DNA from: an uncultured Draconibacterium sp.
GTDB taxonomy: Bacteria; Bacteroidota; Bacteroidia; Bacteroidales; Prolixibacteraceae
Assembly (NCBI RefSeq): GCF_913063105.1
Contig: NZ_CAJXYQ010000006.1
Span: 62,001 to 126,000 of the forward strand
Length of the DNA: 64,000 nt
Direction: 5' to 3'
The position numbers were made by a program, and so were the translations under genes. This document shows, in pieces, positions 1 through 8,254 of this stretch. Each line of letters opens with the position of its first letter. Position 1 is the stretch's first letter. The notes beneath the pieces were generated by a model that was given only the letters and a program-made list of their open reading frames with translations, was not told the DNA's origin and searched no databases.

Positions 1-827
1 GATTTTCTGATGTACTCTTCATCAACTGTAACCTGACGTGTTTCGCGCCCGGTTTTAACGGTATGTTCTGCGCCCCAAATACCTTTAAAGCTTGGACCAA
101 CGAGTTTTGTTCCGTCCAACGAGTGACAGGCAAAGCAACCAATATTTTGCATAATGCGTTTTCCGGTTGCCGCTGGCGACTCAATTTCAGCCACCGATCC
201 GGAAACGTTAGTGGTATCGGCAATCCAGGTTTGAAAAGCCGAATCCTCCATTACCTTTACATACGAATACATATAAGAGTGTTGTAAACCGCAATATTCG
301 GCACAATACAACTCGTAGGTTCCTATTTTTTGTGGTTCAAACCACATGTGGTTATCTTTTTTCCCTGGCACCATATCCTGTTTTACCCGAAATGCCGGTA
401 TATAAAGGCTGTGTAAAACATCCATTGCAACCAGGTTTAGTCTTATCGGCTGATCTTTTGGCAAATACAGGGTATCTGTTCTGCGGCCATTTTCATACTC
501 AAAACTAAAATTCCACATTCGTCCGTAAACCGTAATTTCCATGGCATCTTTTGGTGCTCTTTGCATGGGTTTCCAACCGGCCCAGCCATAATAAAACATC
601 AGCATGGTGAGTAAAAAAGGAACAACAGTCCAGATAATTTCCAGCTTTACGCTTCCTTCAATCTGGGTAGCTTTCGGGTTTCTCTTTCGGTTGTACTTGT
701 AAATAAAAACAAGCATAACTACGGTTAGTCCGATAAGGAACAAAAATGAGATGCCCATGATGACCAGGAAAGCTGTATCAACTCCCTGCACAAAATTCGA
801 GGCTTTGGTTATTTCTGAGCTATACAT
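1..827 (-). CDS. coxB: Cytochrome c oxidase subunit II with fused cytochrome c domain (partial, 3' end outside window)
   Basis: Subunit II takes electrons from cytochrome c and passes them through the CuA centre to subunit I; it is anchored in the membrane with its CuA domain in the periplasm. I translated the minus strand from the ATG at 825-827; 275 residues are visible. Two membrane helices lie near residues 19-42 and 62-82. The CuA ligand set is complete: a His in VLHSLY and the C-x3-C-x3-H-x2-M motif in CAEYCGLQHSYM. A class I cytochrome c domain follows, with heme motif CFACH near residue 228, so this is a caa3-type subunit. The frame is still open at base 1, so the C-terminus is missing. 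It starts 2 bp after the subunit IV gene and is the last visible gene of the minus-strand operon. Confidence 0.93.
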   Translation of the reverse strand, partial: MYSSEITKASNFVQGVDTAFLVIMGISFLFLIGLTVVMLVFIYKYNRKRNPKATQIEGSVKLEIIWTVVPFLLTMLMFYYGWAGWKPMQRAPKDAMEITVYGRMWNFSFEYENGRRTDTLYLPKDQPIRLNLVAMDVLHSLYIPAFRVKQDMVPGKKDNHMWFEPQKIGTYELYCAEYCGLQHSYMYSYVKVMEDSAFQTWIADTTNVSGSVAEIESPAATGKRIMQNIGCFACHSLDGTKLVGPSFKGIWGAEHTVKTGRETRQVTVDEEYIRK

Positions 828-829
828 AG

Positions 830-1120
830 TTATACTCTATAGAGGTAATCTAAAAAGGTTATCACAATTACAACCACAAAAATTAGAAATACAAAGGCCA
901 CCATTATTTTTATGTATGGTTTATCGTATTTAAGGTGCATAAAATAAATGAGCACCAAAACAGATTTTACACCAGCCAGCAACAAGGCTCCGGCCACCGT
1001 AAATTTGCCCAATTCAATTTCAGTAATACCGATTGATGCAAAGGTTAGCGCCAGTAGCGCAACCAAAATAATTGCATATAAACGATAGGGAACAATATGA
1101 TGATGTTTATCTTCAGCCAT
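830..1120 (-). CDS. Cytochrome c oxidase subunit IV (prokaryotic COX4 type)
   Basis: A small accessory membrane subunit of the heme-copper oxidase, thought to stabilise the complex. The 96-residue protein has a His-rich N-terminus (MAEDKHHH) and three hydrophobic helices near residues 12-32, 40-62 and 70-92. The motif LIYFMHLKYD between helices 2 and 3 is typical of this family. It lies between subunit III (10 bp upstream) and subunit II (2 bp downstream) in the same direction. The name rests on topology, that motif and context. Confidence 0.85.
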   Translation of the reverse strand: MAEDKHHHIVPYRLYAIILVALLALTFASIGITEIELGKFTVAGALLLAGVKSVLVLIYFMHLKYDKPYIKIMVAFVFLIFVVVIVITFLDYLYRV

Positions 1121-1130
1121 AATGACAGGT

Positions 1131-1763
1131 TTAATGGATTAAATAAAACAAGGGAAAAAGGAATATCCAGATAAGGTCGACCAGGTGCCAGTATAATCCG
1201 CAGTTATCGAGCAAGGATGGCCTTTGTGCATTTACTTTTCCGCTGCTGACTCCTTTTATGGCAAAAACCATAATAACAAGCCCCACAACAATGTGCAGTG
1301 CATGTAATCCGGTCATAACAAAATACAATCCGAAGAAAAGTATTTCGCCCTGACTCATTTCGTTTAGCATTTGCTCTGATCCGGGCCATATTCCGTGCGA
1401 GAATTTTACGCCCCATTCAAAATACTTATTCACCAAAAAAACCAGTCCGATAAGAAAAGTTACACTAACCAGCGCAATGGCTACTTTTTTATGCCCTTTT
1501 TGCAAAGCTGTTGTCGACATGGCAATGGTCATACTACTTACCAACAAAATTACCGTATTTAAGGCCCCAATAAATGTATTCAGTTCCTCAGCTGCCAAAT
1601 GAAAAGCATCGGGATTAAGATAACGATATACCGAATACACAATAAACAAACCACCAAACAGTAATAATTCGGTAAAAATAAACAACCACATCCCAATTTT
1701 CGACGATTCAGGATCGTACATATCGGGGTGTTCTACATGATGTGCATGTTGATGTTCACTCAT
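1131..1763 (-). CDS. coxC: Cytochrome c oxidase subunit III
   Basis: Integral membrane subunit III of the caa3 oxidase, which supports stability and proton uptake by subunit I. The 210-residue protein begins MSEHQHAHH and has about five membrane helices. The family hallmark is visible near the C-terminus: FVMTGLHALHIVVGL followed by YWHLVDLIWIFLFPLFYL. An upstream in-frame ATG at 1790 would add nine residues and overlap subunit I by 26 bp. I chose the ATG at 1761-1763 because it leaves only a 1-bp gap after the subunit I stop codon. The gene sits second in the structural part of the operon. Confidence 0.92.
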   Translation of the reverse strand: MSEHQHAHHVEHPDMYDPESSKIGMWLFIFTELLLFGGLFIVYSVYRYLNPDAFHLAAEELNTFIGALNTVILLVSSMTIAMSTTALQKGHKKVAIALVSVTFLIGLVFLVNKYFEWGVKFSHGIWPGSEQMLNEMSQGEILFFGLYFVMTGLHALHIVVGLVIMVFAIKGVSSGKVNAQRPSLLDNCGLYWHLVDLIWIFLFPLFYLIH

Positions 1764-1764
1764 A

Positions 1765-3378
1765 TTATTTGTAGTTATATGGTCCGTCATTCTCTTCCAA
1801 AACCGGTTCTTCGTCGAAATTTAAAACCGGAGGAGGCGATGGAACTGTCCACTCCAGTGTTTTACTGTGCCACGGGTTAACCTCGGCAGGTGCGCCTTTG
1901 CGAGCCGACCGAACCAGGTTTACAACAATGATGATAAAACCGGTAACCAATACCCACGAGCCAAAAGTGCTCAGGATATTTCCTCCATGGAATTCATCCA
2001 GGTAATCGTAATAACGTCTTGGCATCCCCATCATCCCGAGGTAGAACATGGGTGAATACAAGGCAAGAAAACCGATAAAGAAAACCAGCCAGCCAATATT
2101 GGCCCAGGCTTTATCATACATTCTTCCAAAAATTTTGGGAAACCAGTAATGCATTGCCGCAAAAAAGGCAAAGCCGGTTCCTCCGAAAACAATGTAATGG
2201 AAATGGGCTACAACAAAGGCAGTATCGTGCACATAAATATCGGTAGCCAGTGCCCCCAGAACCAACCCACTTAAGCCACCAACCATAAATACAAAAATAA
2301 ACGATACAGCCCAGTAAAAGGGCGTTTGGATATTAATCGATCCTTTATACATCGTTGATATCCAATTAAAAACCTTTATTGCACTTGGGATGGCAACAAT
2401 AAATGTAAGCAGGGAAAAATAGTATTGTGCAGTTCCGCTCATACCCGCCGTATACATGTGGTGTCCCCAAACCAGGTAACCCACAAATGCAATGGCCATG
2501 GTAGAGGCAATAATTGCTTTGTAACCAAAAATATGTTTTTGCGAAAATGTTGGTATAATCTCTGAAATTGCACCCATTGCCGGAAGAATCATAATATAAA
2601 CGGCGGGGTGCGAATAAATCCAAAACAGGTGCTGGTACAATATTGGGTCTCCTCCAAGTGCCGGATCGAAAACACCAACGCCGAAGAAACGCTCGAGTGC
2701 CACCAAAACAAGGGTGATACCCACCACCGGCGTAGCCAGTAACTGAATCCAGGCCGTTCCGTACAAGGTCCACACAAACAATGGCAACTTCGTCCAGTTC
2801 ATACCCTGACAACGAAGCCGGTGTATGGTTACCAAAAAGTTTAAGCCGGTTAATATAGACGAAAAACCCAACACAAAAGCCCCAAAAATGGCAGGCAATA
2901 AGTTGGTGCCCGTTTTAAAACTATATGGAGCGTAAAAGGTCCAACCAGTATCGGGTGCCCCCGAACCGAAAAGCAGCGCAGACAACACCAAAACTACCCC
3001 GGCAATATACAACCACCACGACAGTAGGTTAAGTTTTGGAAAAGCAACATCTTTGGCCCCAATCATTATAGGAAGCATTAAGTTGCCAAAAACAGCCGGC
3101 AGCCCCGGTACAACAACCATAAAAATCATTATCACACCGTGTACCGTAAAAGTAGCATTGTAGGTTTGTGCGTCCATAATGGTTTTCCCTGGTGCCAACA
3201 GCTCAAATTTCATGGCCAGCCCCAACAAAACTCCAATGGCAAACATACTTGCTATTGAATACAAATAAAGAAGACCAATTCGTTTATGGTCGGTAGAAAA
3301 AATCCATCCGAGCAAACCTTTGTATTTCCCCTGATAAGTGAGGTAGTTTGCTCCGTTAACAGCATTTGTTGTATGCAT
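1765..3378 (-). CDS. coxA: Cytochrome c oxidase subunit I, A2-type heme-copper oxidase
   Basis: The catalytic subunit reduces oxygen to water at a heme-CuB centre and pumps protons. At 537 residues with 12 predicted helices it matches the usual family length. Visible active-site elements are the low-spin heme His in TFTVHGVIM, the CuB pair in WGHHMYT and the heme ligands in VVAHFHYIVFGG. The helix VI motif reads YSHPAVY. It therefore lacks the proton-channel Glu of A1 oxidases (HPEVY) and carries the Tyr-Ser pair of A2 enzymes, which agrees with the fused cytochrome c on subunit II. It follows the SCO gene by 10 bp. Confidence 0.96.
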   Translation of the reverse strand: MHTTNAVNGANYLTYQGKYKGLLGWIFSTDHKRIGLLYLYSIASMFAIGVLLGLAMKFELLAPGKTIMDAQTYNATFTVHGVIMIFMVVVPGLPAVFGNLMLPIMIGAKDVAFPKLNLLSWWLYIAGVVLVLSALLFGSGAPDTGWTFYAPYSFKTGTNLLPAIFGAFVLGFSSILTGLNFLVTIHRLRCQGMNWTKLPLFVWTLYGTAWIQLLATPVVGITLVLVALERFFGVGVFDPALGGDPILYQHLFWIYSHPAVYIMILPAMGAISEIIPTFSQKHIFGYKAIIASTMAIAFVGYLVWGHHMYTAGMSGTAQYYFSLLTFIVAIPSAIKVFNWISTMYKGSINIQTPFYWAVSFIFVFMVGGLSGLVLGALATDIYVHDTAFVVAHFHYIVFGGTGFAFFAAMHYWFPKIFGRMYDKAWANIGWLVFFIGFLALYSPMFYLGMMGMPRRYYDYLDEFHGGNILSTFGSWVLVTGFIIIVVNLVRSARKGAPAEVNPWHSKTLEWTVPSPPPVLNFDEEPVLEENDGPYNYK

Positions 3379-3388
3379 AAAGTTTAGT

Positions 3389-4207
3389 TTAAATTACTTT
3401 TTTTCTTTTTGGTTTTACCACCAGGTAGAGCAATAAAACCAACGCGAAAAACATAATTATGGTTCCGCTAACTTTGGTAATGTTTAATACGTATGTTTGT
3501 CCAACCGGATCGTAACTGTAACAAAACCGCAGCACTTTGTTTAATGTTGGCCCCGACTGACCTTTTGAAGCTTCCACAATAGCCATCTTCCATTCGAATG
3601 GCAAAAAATACATGCCATTTAAATACCGGGTAATTTTACCATCGGGGCTAACTACGGTTAATGAGGCTGCATGCAGAAAATCGTTACCGGTTTTTTTATA
3701 CTTAAAACCTGTGGCATTGGTAGCTTTTATAATACTTGCGCTATCCGAAACAAAAAATTGCCAACCTGTTTTTGCTTCTTCCACCTTTTGCTCGTTGTTC
3801 ATCAGGTTTAAGTAATTTGTTTTTTTCCGAATGCCAAGATCAATGGTTTCGCGCGGATCAAAACTAATGGTCAACACCTGGTAGTCTTCGCCAACCACCA
3901 ACTCCGATTTGTCCATAACTCCGGCAACAGCTTCCATTAAAGGGCTACAAATTCCGGGACAGCGGTAATACACAAAATTAATTATAGTCGGCTTATCAAT
4001 AATGTCTGCGAGCCACACATGTTCGCCCGCTTCATTAACTAAAGCAATACTATCGGGCAAATATTCGTCGAGATGTTCTACCACTCCAATCTCCACATCT
4101 TCGTCTTCAGCAGCCGGATTTATTACACTCTGAGACCATGCATTACATGTTAGAAAGATAAAAGATCCCAGAATTAGAGTGAGCTTATAGAATAAATTTG
4201 TTTTCAT
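3389..4207 (-). CDS. SCO1/SenC-family copper chaperone
   Basis: Thioredoxin-fold periplasmic protein that delivers copper to, or reduces cysteines of, the CuA centre of subunit II. The 272-residue protein has an N-terminal signal peptide (cleavage probably near AWSQ) and the copper-binding motif RCPGICSPL (C-x3-C). A downstream His in FLHAAS is the expected third ligand, and TISFDPRET is a family motif. Unusually there is also a C-terminal membrane helix (about residues 238-262) followed by a Lys/Arg tail, so the protein is probably membrane-tethered. It is the first gene of the minus-strand cox operon and diverges from the cbb3 operon. Confidence 0.9.
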   Translation of the reverse strand: MKTNLFYKLTLILGSFIFLTCNAWSQSVINPAAEDEDVEIGVVEHLDEYLPDSIALVNEAGEHVWLADIIDKPTIINFVYYRCPGICSPLMEAVAGVMDKSELVVGEDYQVLTISFDPRETIDLGIRKKTNYLNLMNNEQKVEEAKTGWQFFVSDSASIIKATNATGFKYKKTGNDFLHAASLTVVSPDGKITRYLNGMYFLPFEWKMAIVEASKGQSGPTLNKVLRFCYSYDPVGQTYVLNITKVSGTIIMFFALVLLLYLVVKPKRKKVI

Positions 4208-4881
4208 TTAAGTATGACCAATAGGTTAAGGTTTATTTAGTTTTTAAATGAATAGTACGTTTTAATTGCTAATTGGTTATCAAAAATTCTTATGAAACAA
4301 AAACAATAAATACCTTTTTACCTTCTTCCTTCATTAAACCAAAAAATACACTTAATGTTTATGTAAAACTTAACTTTCTTCTTTTTTTTGAACAAACCAT
4401 TGGTGAACAAAAGAATCACCCCCATATTTAATGCATATTATTTTCGAAAAATACCGATTTTAACTGAAAAATTAGACGAAGCAAGCTGCTTAAAAACCGC
4501 TTTGGCTTATTTAGAATATGCTTTTCAGCATATTTCTTTGTAACTTTAGTCACAAAGACAAGGCACGCTTGCCAGGAAAAAACCAATTATAAACAAGCTC
4601 TACTACGTTTTGTTCACTGCTCCAATAAATAGTTTTTCTACACCAAACCCTATGTATTCATATATCAATAAATTATGAAATAATCAAAATTAAGTTGCAG
4701 CAACAAACCAGCGTAACTAACTCTGTCATAACTATTAAAGTCTTTTTAGTCTTTTATTTCATCCTTGCGCGACAAGTTTGCAGCTTCGGGCTTATTTTTT
4801 AAATTCGTAATGTTTAGAAACTAAATTTAGCTGAATATCTTCATCCCATTTTGGAATGATTGGTAAAAAAATAGTCTGTTT
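4208..4881. promoter_or_regulatory. 674-bp divergent intergenic region between cox and cbb3 operons
   Basis: AT-rich gap between two divergently transcribed oxidase operons, so promoters for both are expected here. I found no supportable gene and no exact TAnnTTTG element. Two adjacent inverted repeats stand out. AATATGC/GCATATT at 4515-4534 is a perfect 7-bp repeat with a 6-nt loop. CTTTGT/ACAAAG at 4536-4557 is a 6-bp repeat with a 10-nt loop. They could be operators of an oxygen- or redox-responsive regulator, but that is inference. Confidence 0.4.
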
Positions 4882-5799
4882 ATGGAAAACAAATCGCGTA
4901 GAAACTTCATGAAAAAGCTGGGGGCATCAATTGGTGCAGCCGGACTTGTTGGGGGTTCAAGTTTTTTAAGTTCGTGCAACCAGGTTGAAACGGTTTCCGG
5001 AGATAAGATTAAACTGCTTACCTCGAGTGGAGAATTGGTAGAAGTTGATAAATCGCAACTAAAACCTGCCGACATGCCGGATCTTTCTGAAAATCAGAAA
5101 AGAGGCCGCGAGGGTCTGCCCGGACGTAAGTGGGTAATGGTAATTGATTTATCGAAGTGTAGAAATGCACGCGAATGTATGAAAGCTTGCCAAAATCACC
5201 ACCAGCTGCGGCCCGAGCAACACCATATTAACGTGTTGCAAATGCAGGATGCCGACCACACTGCACCTTATTACATGCCAAAACCTTGTCAGCATTGCGA
5301 TAATCCGCCTTGCACAAAAGTGTGCCCGGTAAATGCTACGTTTAAACGCGAAGACGGAATTGTGCTTATCGACAACGAACGTTGTATTGGCTGCCGTTTT
5401 TGTATTGCAGCATGCCCTTACTCGGCTAGGGTTTTTAACTGGTTTGAACCCCGCGATGCAGAAAAATACAAAGGTGTAACCTACAACATTGAAGCAAATG
5501 TGCCTCAAAAGAAAGGTACAATCTCGAAATGCTTGTTTAGTGCCGACCGATTACGCGACGGAAAACTTCCAACTTGTGTTTCATCGTGCCCGAATGGGGT
5601 TTATTGGTTTGGCGACCAAAACGAAGATGCTGTTACCAATGGTACAACCAAGGAAACAACAAGTTTTAGCAAATTAATAAAAGACAATGCAGCATACACC
5701 TTAATGGAAGAGCTGGGAACCAAACCCAGGGTTTATTATCTACCTCCCAAAGACAGGGCTTTCCCATTTCAGGGCGAAATTGATGAACACCACTCATAA
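4882..5799 (+). CDS. Tat-exported 4Fe-4S dicluster-type ferredoxin (ActB/PsrB-like) of the cbb3 operon
   Basis: Electron-transfer subunit on the outer face of the membrane, expected to pass electrons between the NrfD-like quinone-reactive protein next to it and a cytochrome. The 305-residue protein starts with a twin-arginine signal (KSRRNFMKK). Four FeS motifs are present. Motifs II (PCQHCDNPPCTKVCP) and III (RCIGCRFCIAACP) are complete. Motif I (CRNARECMKAC) has Ala where the second Cys should be, and motif IV (CLFSADR...CVSSCP) has Ser in the same position, so two clusters lack one ligand. No molybdopterin subunit is encoded nearby. The next gene starts 18 bp downstream. It resembles the FeS part of alternative complex III; that role is inferred. 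Confidence 0.82.
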   Translation: MENKSRRNFMKKLGASIGAAGLVGGSSFLSSCNQVETVSGDKIKLLTSSGELVEVDKSQLKPADMPDLSENQKRGREGLPGRKWVMVIDLSKCRNARECMKACQNHHQLRPEQHHINVLQMQDADHTAPYYMPKPCQHCDNPPCTKVCPVNATFKREDGIVLIDNERCIGCRFCIAACPYSARVFNWFEPRDAEKYKGVTYNIEANVPQKKGTISKCLFSADRLRDGKLPTCVSSCPNGVYWFGDQNEDAVTNGTTKETTSFSKLIKDNAAYTLMEELGTKPRVYYLPPKDRAFPFQGEIDEHHS

Positions 5800-5817
5800 G
5801 CAACTAAATTTTAAACG

Positions 5818-7176
5818 ATGGAAAAAACAAAATCGCCGGAAGAATCCCGGAAATTATTGGATAAAATCACATTCGACCTCACCCGTTCAATCGTAAAACG
5901 CGATGAGTTAACCCATTTCTGGTATTTTTTACTCATCATGTTTGCTGTAGTTGGCCTGTGGGGTTGGTTTATACAAATCCGCGATGGGCTTGGCGTAACA
6001 GGAATGCGCGATTACGTGTCGTGGGGAATGTACATCGGGAACTTTGTATTTTTTGTTGCCGTTAGTTTAATTGGTTTCCTAATCAGTTCGGCACTTCACT
6101 TGCTAAAAATTCATTGGGCAAAACCGATATCGCGGGTAGCCGAGCAGGTGGCTATTGCCGCCGTAGCATTGGCCGGAATTATTATTGTAATGGACATGGG
6201 GCGCCCCGACCGTTTTCTCAACGTATTCTTACACGGCCGTTTTGCCTCACCTATCATTTGGGACGTTACAGTGGTAACTACTTACCTAACCATTTCTGTT
6301 TTATTATTTTATATTCCACTTATTCCCGATCTTGCGCTATTGCGCGACCGGGGTGGTTCAGACATCCCGACATGGAAAATGAACATCTACAAAATACTGG
6401 CTTTGGGCTGGAAAGGTAACGATGAACAATACCGCCTGGTTTCGCATGCTATGCGTATATTAATGATTCTCATTATTCCGGTTGGTCTTTCTATTCACAC
6501 CGTAACATCATGGTTATTTGCAGCAACTTTACGTTCGGGCTGGGACACTACCATTTTTGGTCCTTACTTTGTTGCCGGTGCCTTTGTTGCGGGTTCGGCT
6601 GCCGTTGTAATTTTAATGTATGCCTACCGCAAACGCTACGGGTTAAGCGAATATTTTGCCGAAAAACAATTTGATTATATGGGTAAATTACTGGTTTTTG
6701 TTTGCCTGGTTTACCTTTATTTTAACGTAAACGAATTTTTGGTACCTGCCTATAAAATGAAAACTGCCGAGGCCATTCACCTGCGCAACCTGTTTACCGG
6801 TAGTTATTCAACCATGTTTTGGTTAACCCAGATTTTTGGCCTTATTCTACCTATCATTTTAATGGTCTGCCGCTTTTTCAGAAAACCATTACCACTAACC
6901 ATAATTTCGGTTTTTGTTTTGGTGGCTTCGTGGTTTAAAAGGTATGTAATTGTAGTTCCAACACTGGAACACCCGTTTTTACCCGTACAGAATGTTCCGG
7001 AACACTTTAAACACTATCAGCCAACAAGTATCGAGATTATGATTACCGTATTCTCGTTTATGGCTGCACTGCTAATAATTACCGTATTGGCTAAAATGTT
7101 TCCGGTAATTACCATTTGGGAGTACGCCGAAGAAAAAGGTATTGAAAAAGAAATTCTTGCTGAACCGAAAAACTAA
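5818..7176 (+). CDS. NrfD/ActC-like quinol-interacting membrane protein
   Basis: Polytopic membrane protein of the NrfD/PsrC/ActC family, which binds quinol and exchanges electrons with a ferredoxin partner. The 452-residue protein has about ten membrane helices. The stretch WGMYIGNFVFFV and the C-terminal VVPTLEHPFLPVQ followed by YQPTSIEIMI match the long ActC/HybB type rather than the short PsrC type. It lies between the FeS protein and a cytochrome c, giving a three-gene module similar in composition to part of alternative complex III. The sister NrfD protein at 51703-52644 is shorter (313 residues) and belongs to a molybdoenzyme. Confidence 0.86.
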   Translation: MEKTKSPEESRKLLDKITFDLTRSIVKRDELTHFWYFLLIMFAVVGLWGWFIQIRDGLGVTGMRDYVSWGMYIGNFVFFVAVSLIGFLISSALHLLKIHWAKPISRVAEQVAIAAVALAGIIIVMDMGRPDRFLNVFLHGRFASPIIWDVTVVTTYLTISVLLFYIPLIPDLALLRDRGGSDIPTWKMNIYKILALGWKGNDEQYRLVSHAMRILMILIIPVGLSIHTVTSWLFAATLRSGWDTTIFGPYFVAGAFVAGSAAVVILMYAYRKRYGLSEYFAEKQFDYMGKLLVFVCLVYLYFNVNEFLVPAYKMKTAEAIHLRNLFTGSYSTMFWLTQIFGLILPIILMVCRFFRKPLPLTIISVFVLVASWFKRYVIVVPTLEHPFLPVQNVPEHFKHYQPTSIEIMITVFSFMAALLIITVLAKMFPVITIWEYAEEKGIEKEILAEPKN

Positions 7177-7181
7177 AAAAC

Positions 7182-8054
7182 ATGAAAATAAAATATTTAC
7201 TTGTAGCATTAATTTTTCTGGCGCAGCACGGAATGGCGCAGGAATGGTTGGTTCCGGAAGATCAGAAGAACCTGATAAATCCTTCGGAATATAACCTTGA
7301 AAATGTAAAAAAAGGAAAAGACCTGTATTTGCTAAATTGTAAATCGTGCCACGGCGATGCCGGCAAAAACAACGGATTGCCATTGGTGCCACCGCCGCCT
7401 GATGTTACCAGCGATATTATGCAGGCAAATACCCCGGGCGAATTGTACTATAAAATTACCAAAGGACGTGGCGGGATGCCACAATTTGAAACAACCATTT
7501 CGGAAGACGATCGTTGGCGACTGGTAAACTACATTATGAATTACAACCCAGCCAATGAACCTGTATTGGTAGAAGCTCCTCCCAAAAATGCAAAAATACT
7601 GGCATCGGTTAACGAAACCGAAAATAAGGTGGAGGTTTTTGCCGAGGTAGAAGACGCCAATGGAAAATACCTGGCACTTGCCGAAACGCCTATTTCTATC
7701 GGAGCAAAAAAAGCTTTCGGCACACAGCCTATTGGAGAAGTACTTACCAATAAAGAAGGCCGCGCTGAATATCAAATCCCAGAGACCTTAATTGGCGATG
7801 AGCAGGGAATGGTAAATATTGTTGTTGAATTGGGCGAAGGTTTTATTACCGACCAGGTAGTACTTGATGCTGCACAGGTAGGACAACAAAAACCAACACC
7901 GGTACTCATTCAAAAAGAAGTGCTTTGGTCGACTAACGAAAACGTTCAAACCTGGTTACTGCTATCGTACCTTGCCGCCGTTGGCGGTGCCTGGGGCGCA
8001 ATTGCCTACGTCGTTTTTCAGATTCTAAAAATTAAACGCGCCGGGAAAGAATAA
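7182..8054 (+). CDS. Membrane-anchored monoheme cytochrome c, third subunit of the module
   Basis: Probably the electron exit of the FeS/NrfD module toward the cbb3 oxidase encoded next. The 290-residue protein has a signal peptide (cleavage near GMAQ) and a class I cytochrome c domain at about residues 40-125 with heme motif CKSCH and a distal Met in GGMPQF. A beta-rich domain follows at about 130-235, and a C-terminal membrane helix at about 252-280 ends in a positively charged tail. It starts 5 bp after the NrfD gene and ends 3 bp before ccoS, so it is tightly embedded in the operon. I do not recognise a named family for the whole architecture. Confidence 0.8.
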   Translation: MKIKYLLVALIFLAQHGMAQEWLVPEDQKNLINPSEYNLENVKKGKDLYLLNCKSCHGDAGKNNGLPLVPPPPDVTSDIMQANTPGELYYKITKGRGGMPQFETTISEDDRWRLVNYIMNYNPANEPVLVEAPPKNAKILASVNETENKVEVFAEVEDANGKYLALAETPISIGAKKAFGTQPIGEVLTNKEGRAEYQIPETLIGDEQGMVNIVVELGEGFITDQVVLDAAQVGQQKPTPVLIQKEVLWSTNENVQTWLLLSYLAAVGGAWGAIAYVVFQILKIKRAGKE

Positions 8055-8057
8055 AAC

Positions 8058-8243
8058 ATGAATATATTTTACCTGCTGATAGGAGTTAGTTTACTGGCTG
8101 CACTTATTTTTTTAGGCGCCTTTATATGGGCAGTACGATCCGGGCAGTTTGATGATAACGAAACTCCATCGATGCGGGTATTGTTTGACGATGACGATGT
8201 AGAGCAAACATCGGATAAAGAAGAAGAAAATAACAAAAAATAA
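8058..8243 (+). CDS. ccoS: CcoS-like cbb3 oxidase assembly protein
   Basis: Small membrane protein needed for cofactor insertion into cbb3 oxidase in other bacteria. It has 61 residues: one N-terminal helix (about 4-26), the typical continuation AVRSGQFDD soon after the helix, then an acidic tail (FDDDDVE, DKEEENNKK). The position directly before the catalytic subunit supports the call. Three bp separate it from the cytochrome c gene and 11 bp from ccoNO. Confidence 0.87.
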   Translation: MNIFYLLIGVSLLAALIFLGAFIWAVRSGQFDDNETPSMRVLFDDDDVEQTSDKEEENNKK

Positions 8244-8254
8244 TTATCCAACTT

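Noticed and set aside
4827..5075. Minus-strand frame of 82 codons across the start of the cbb3-operon ferredoxin
   Set aside because: It overlaps a clear Tat-signal ferredoxin on the plus strand, shows no family motif and reads as an antisense shadow.
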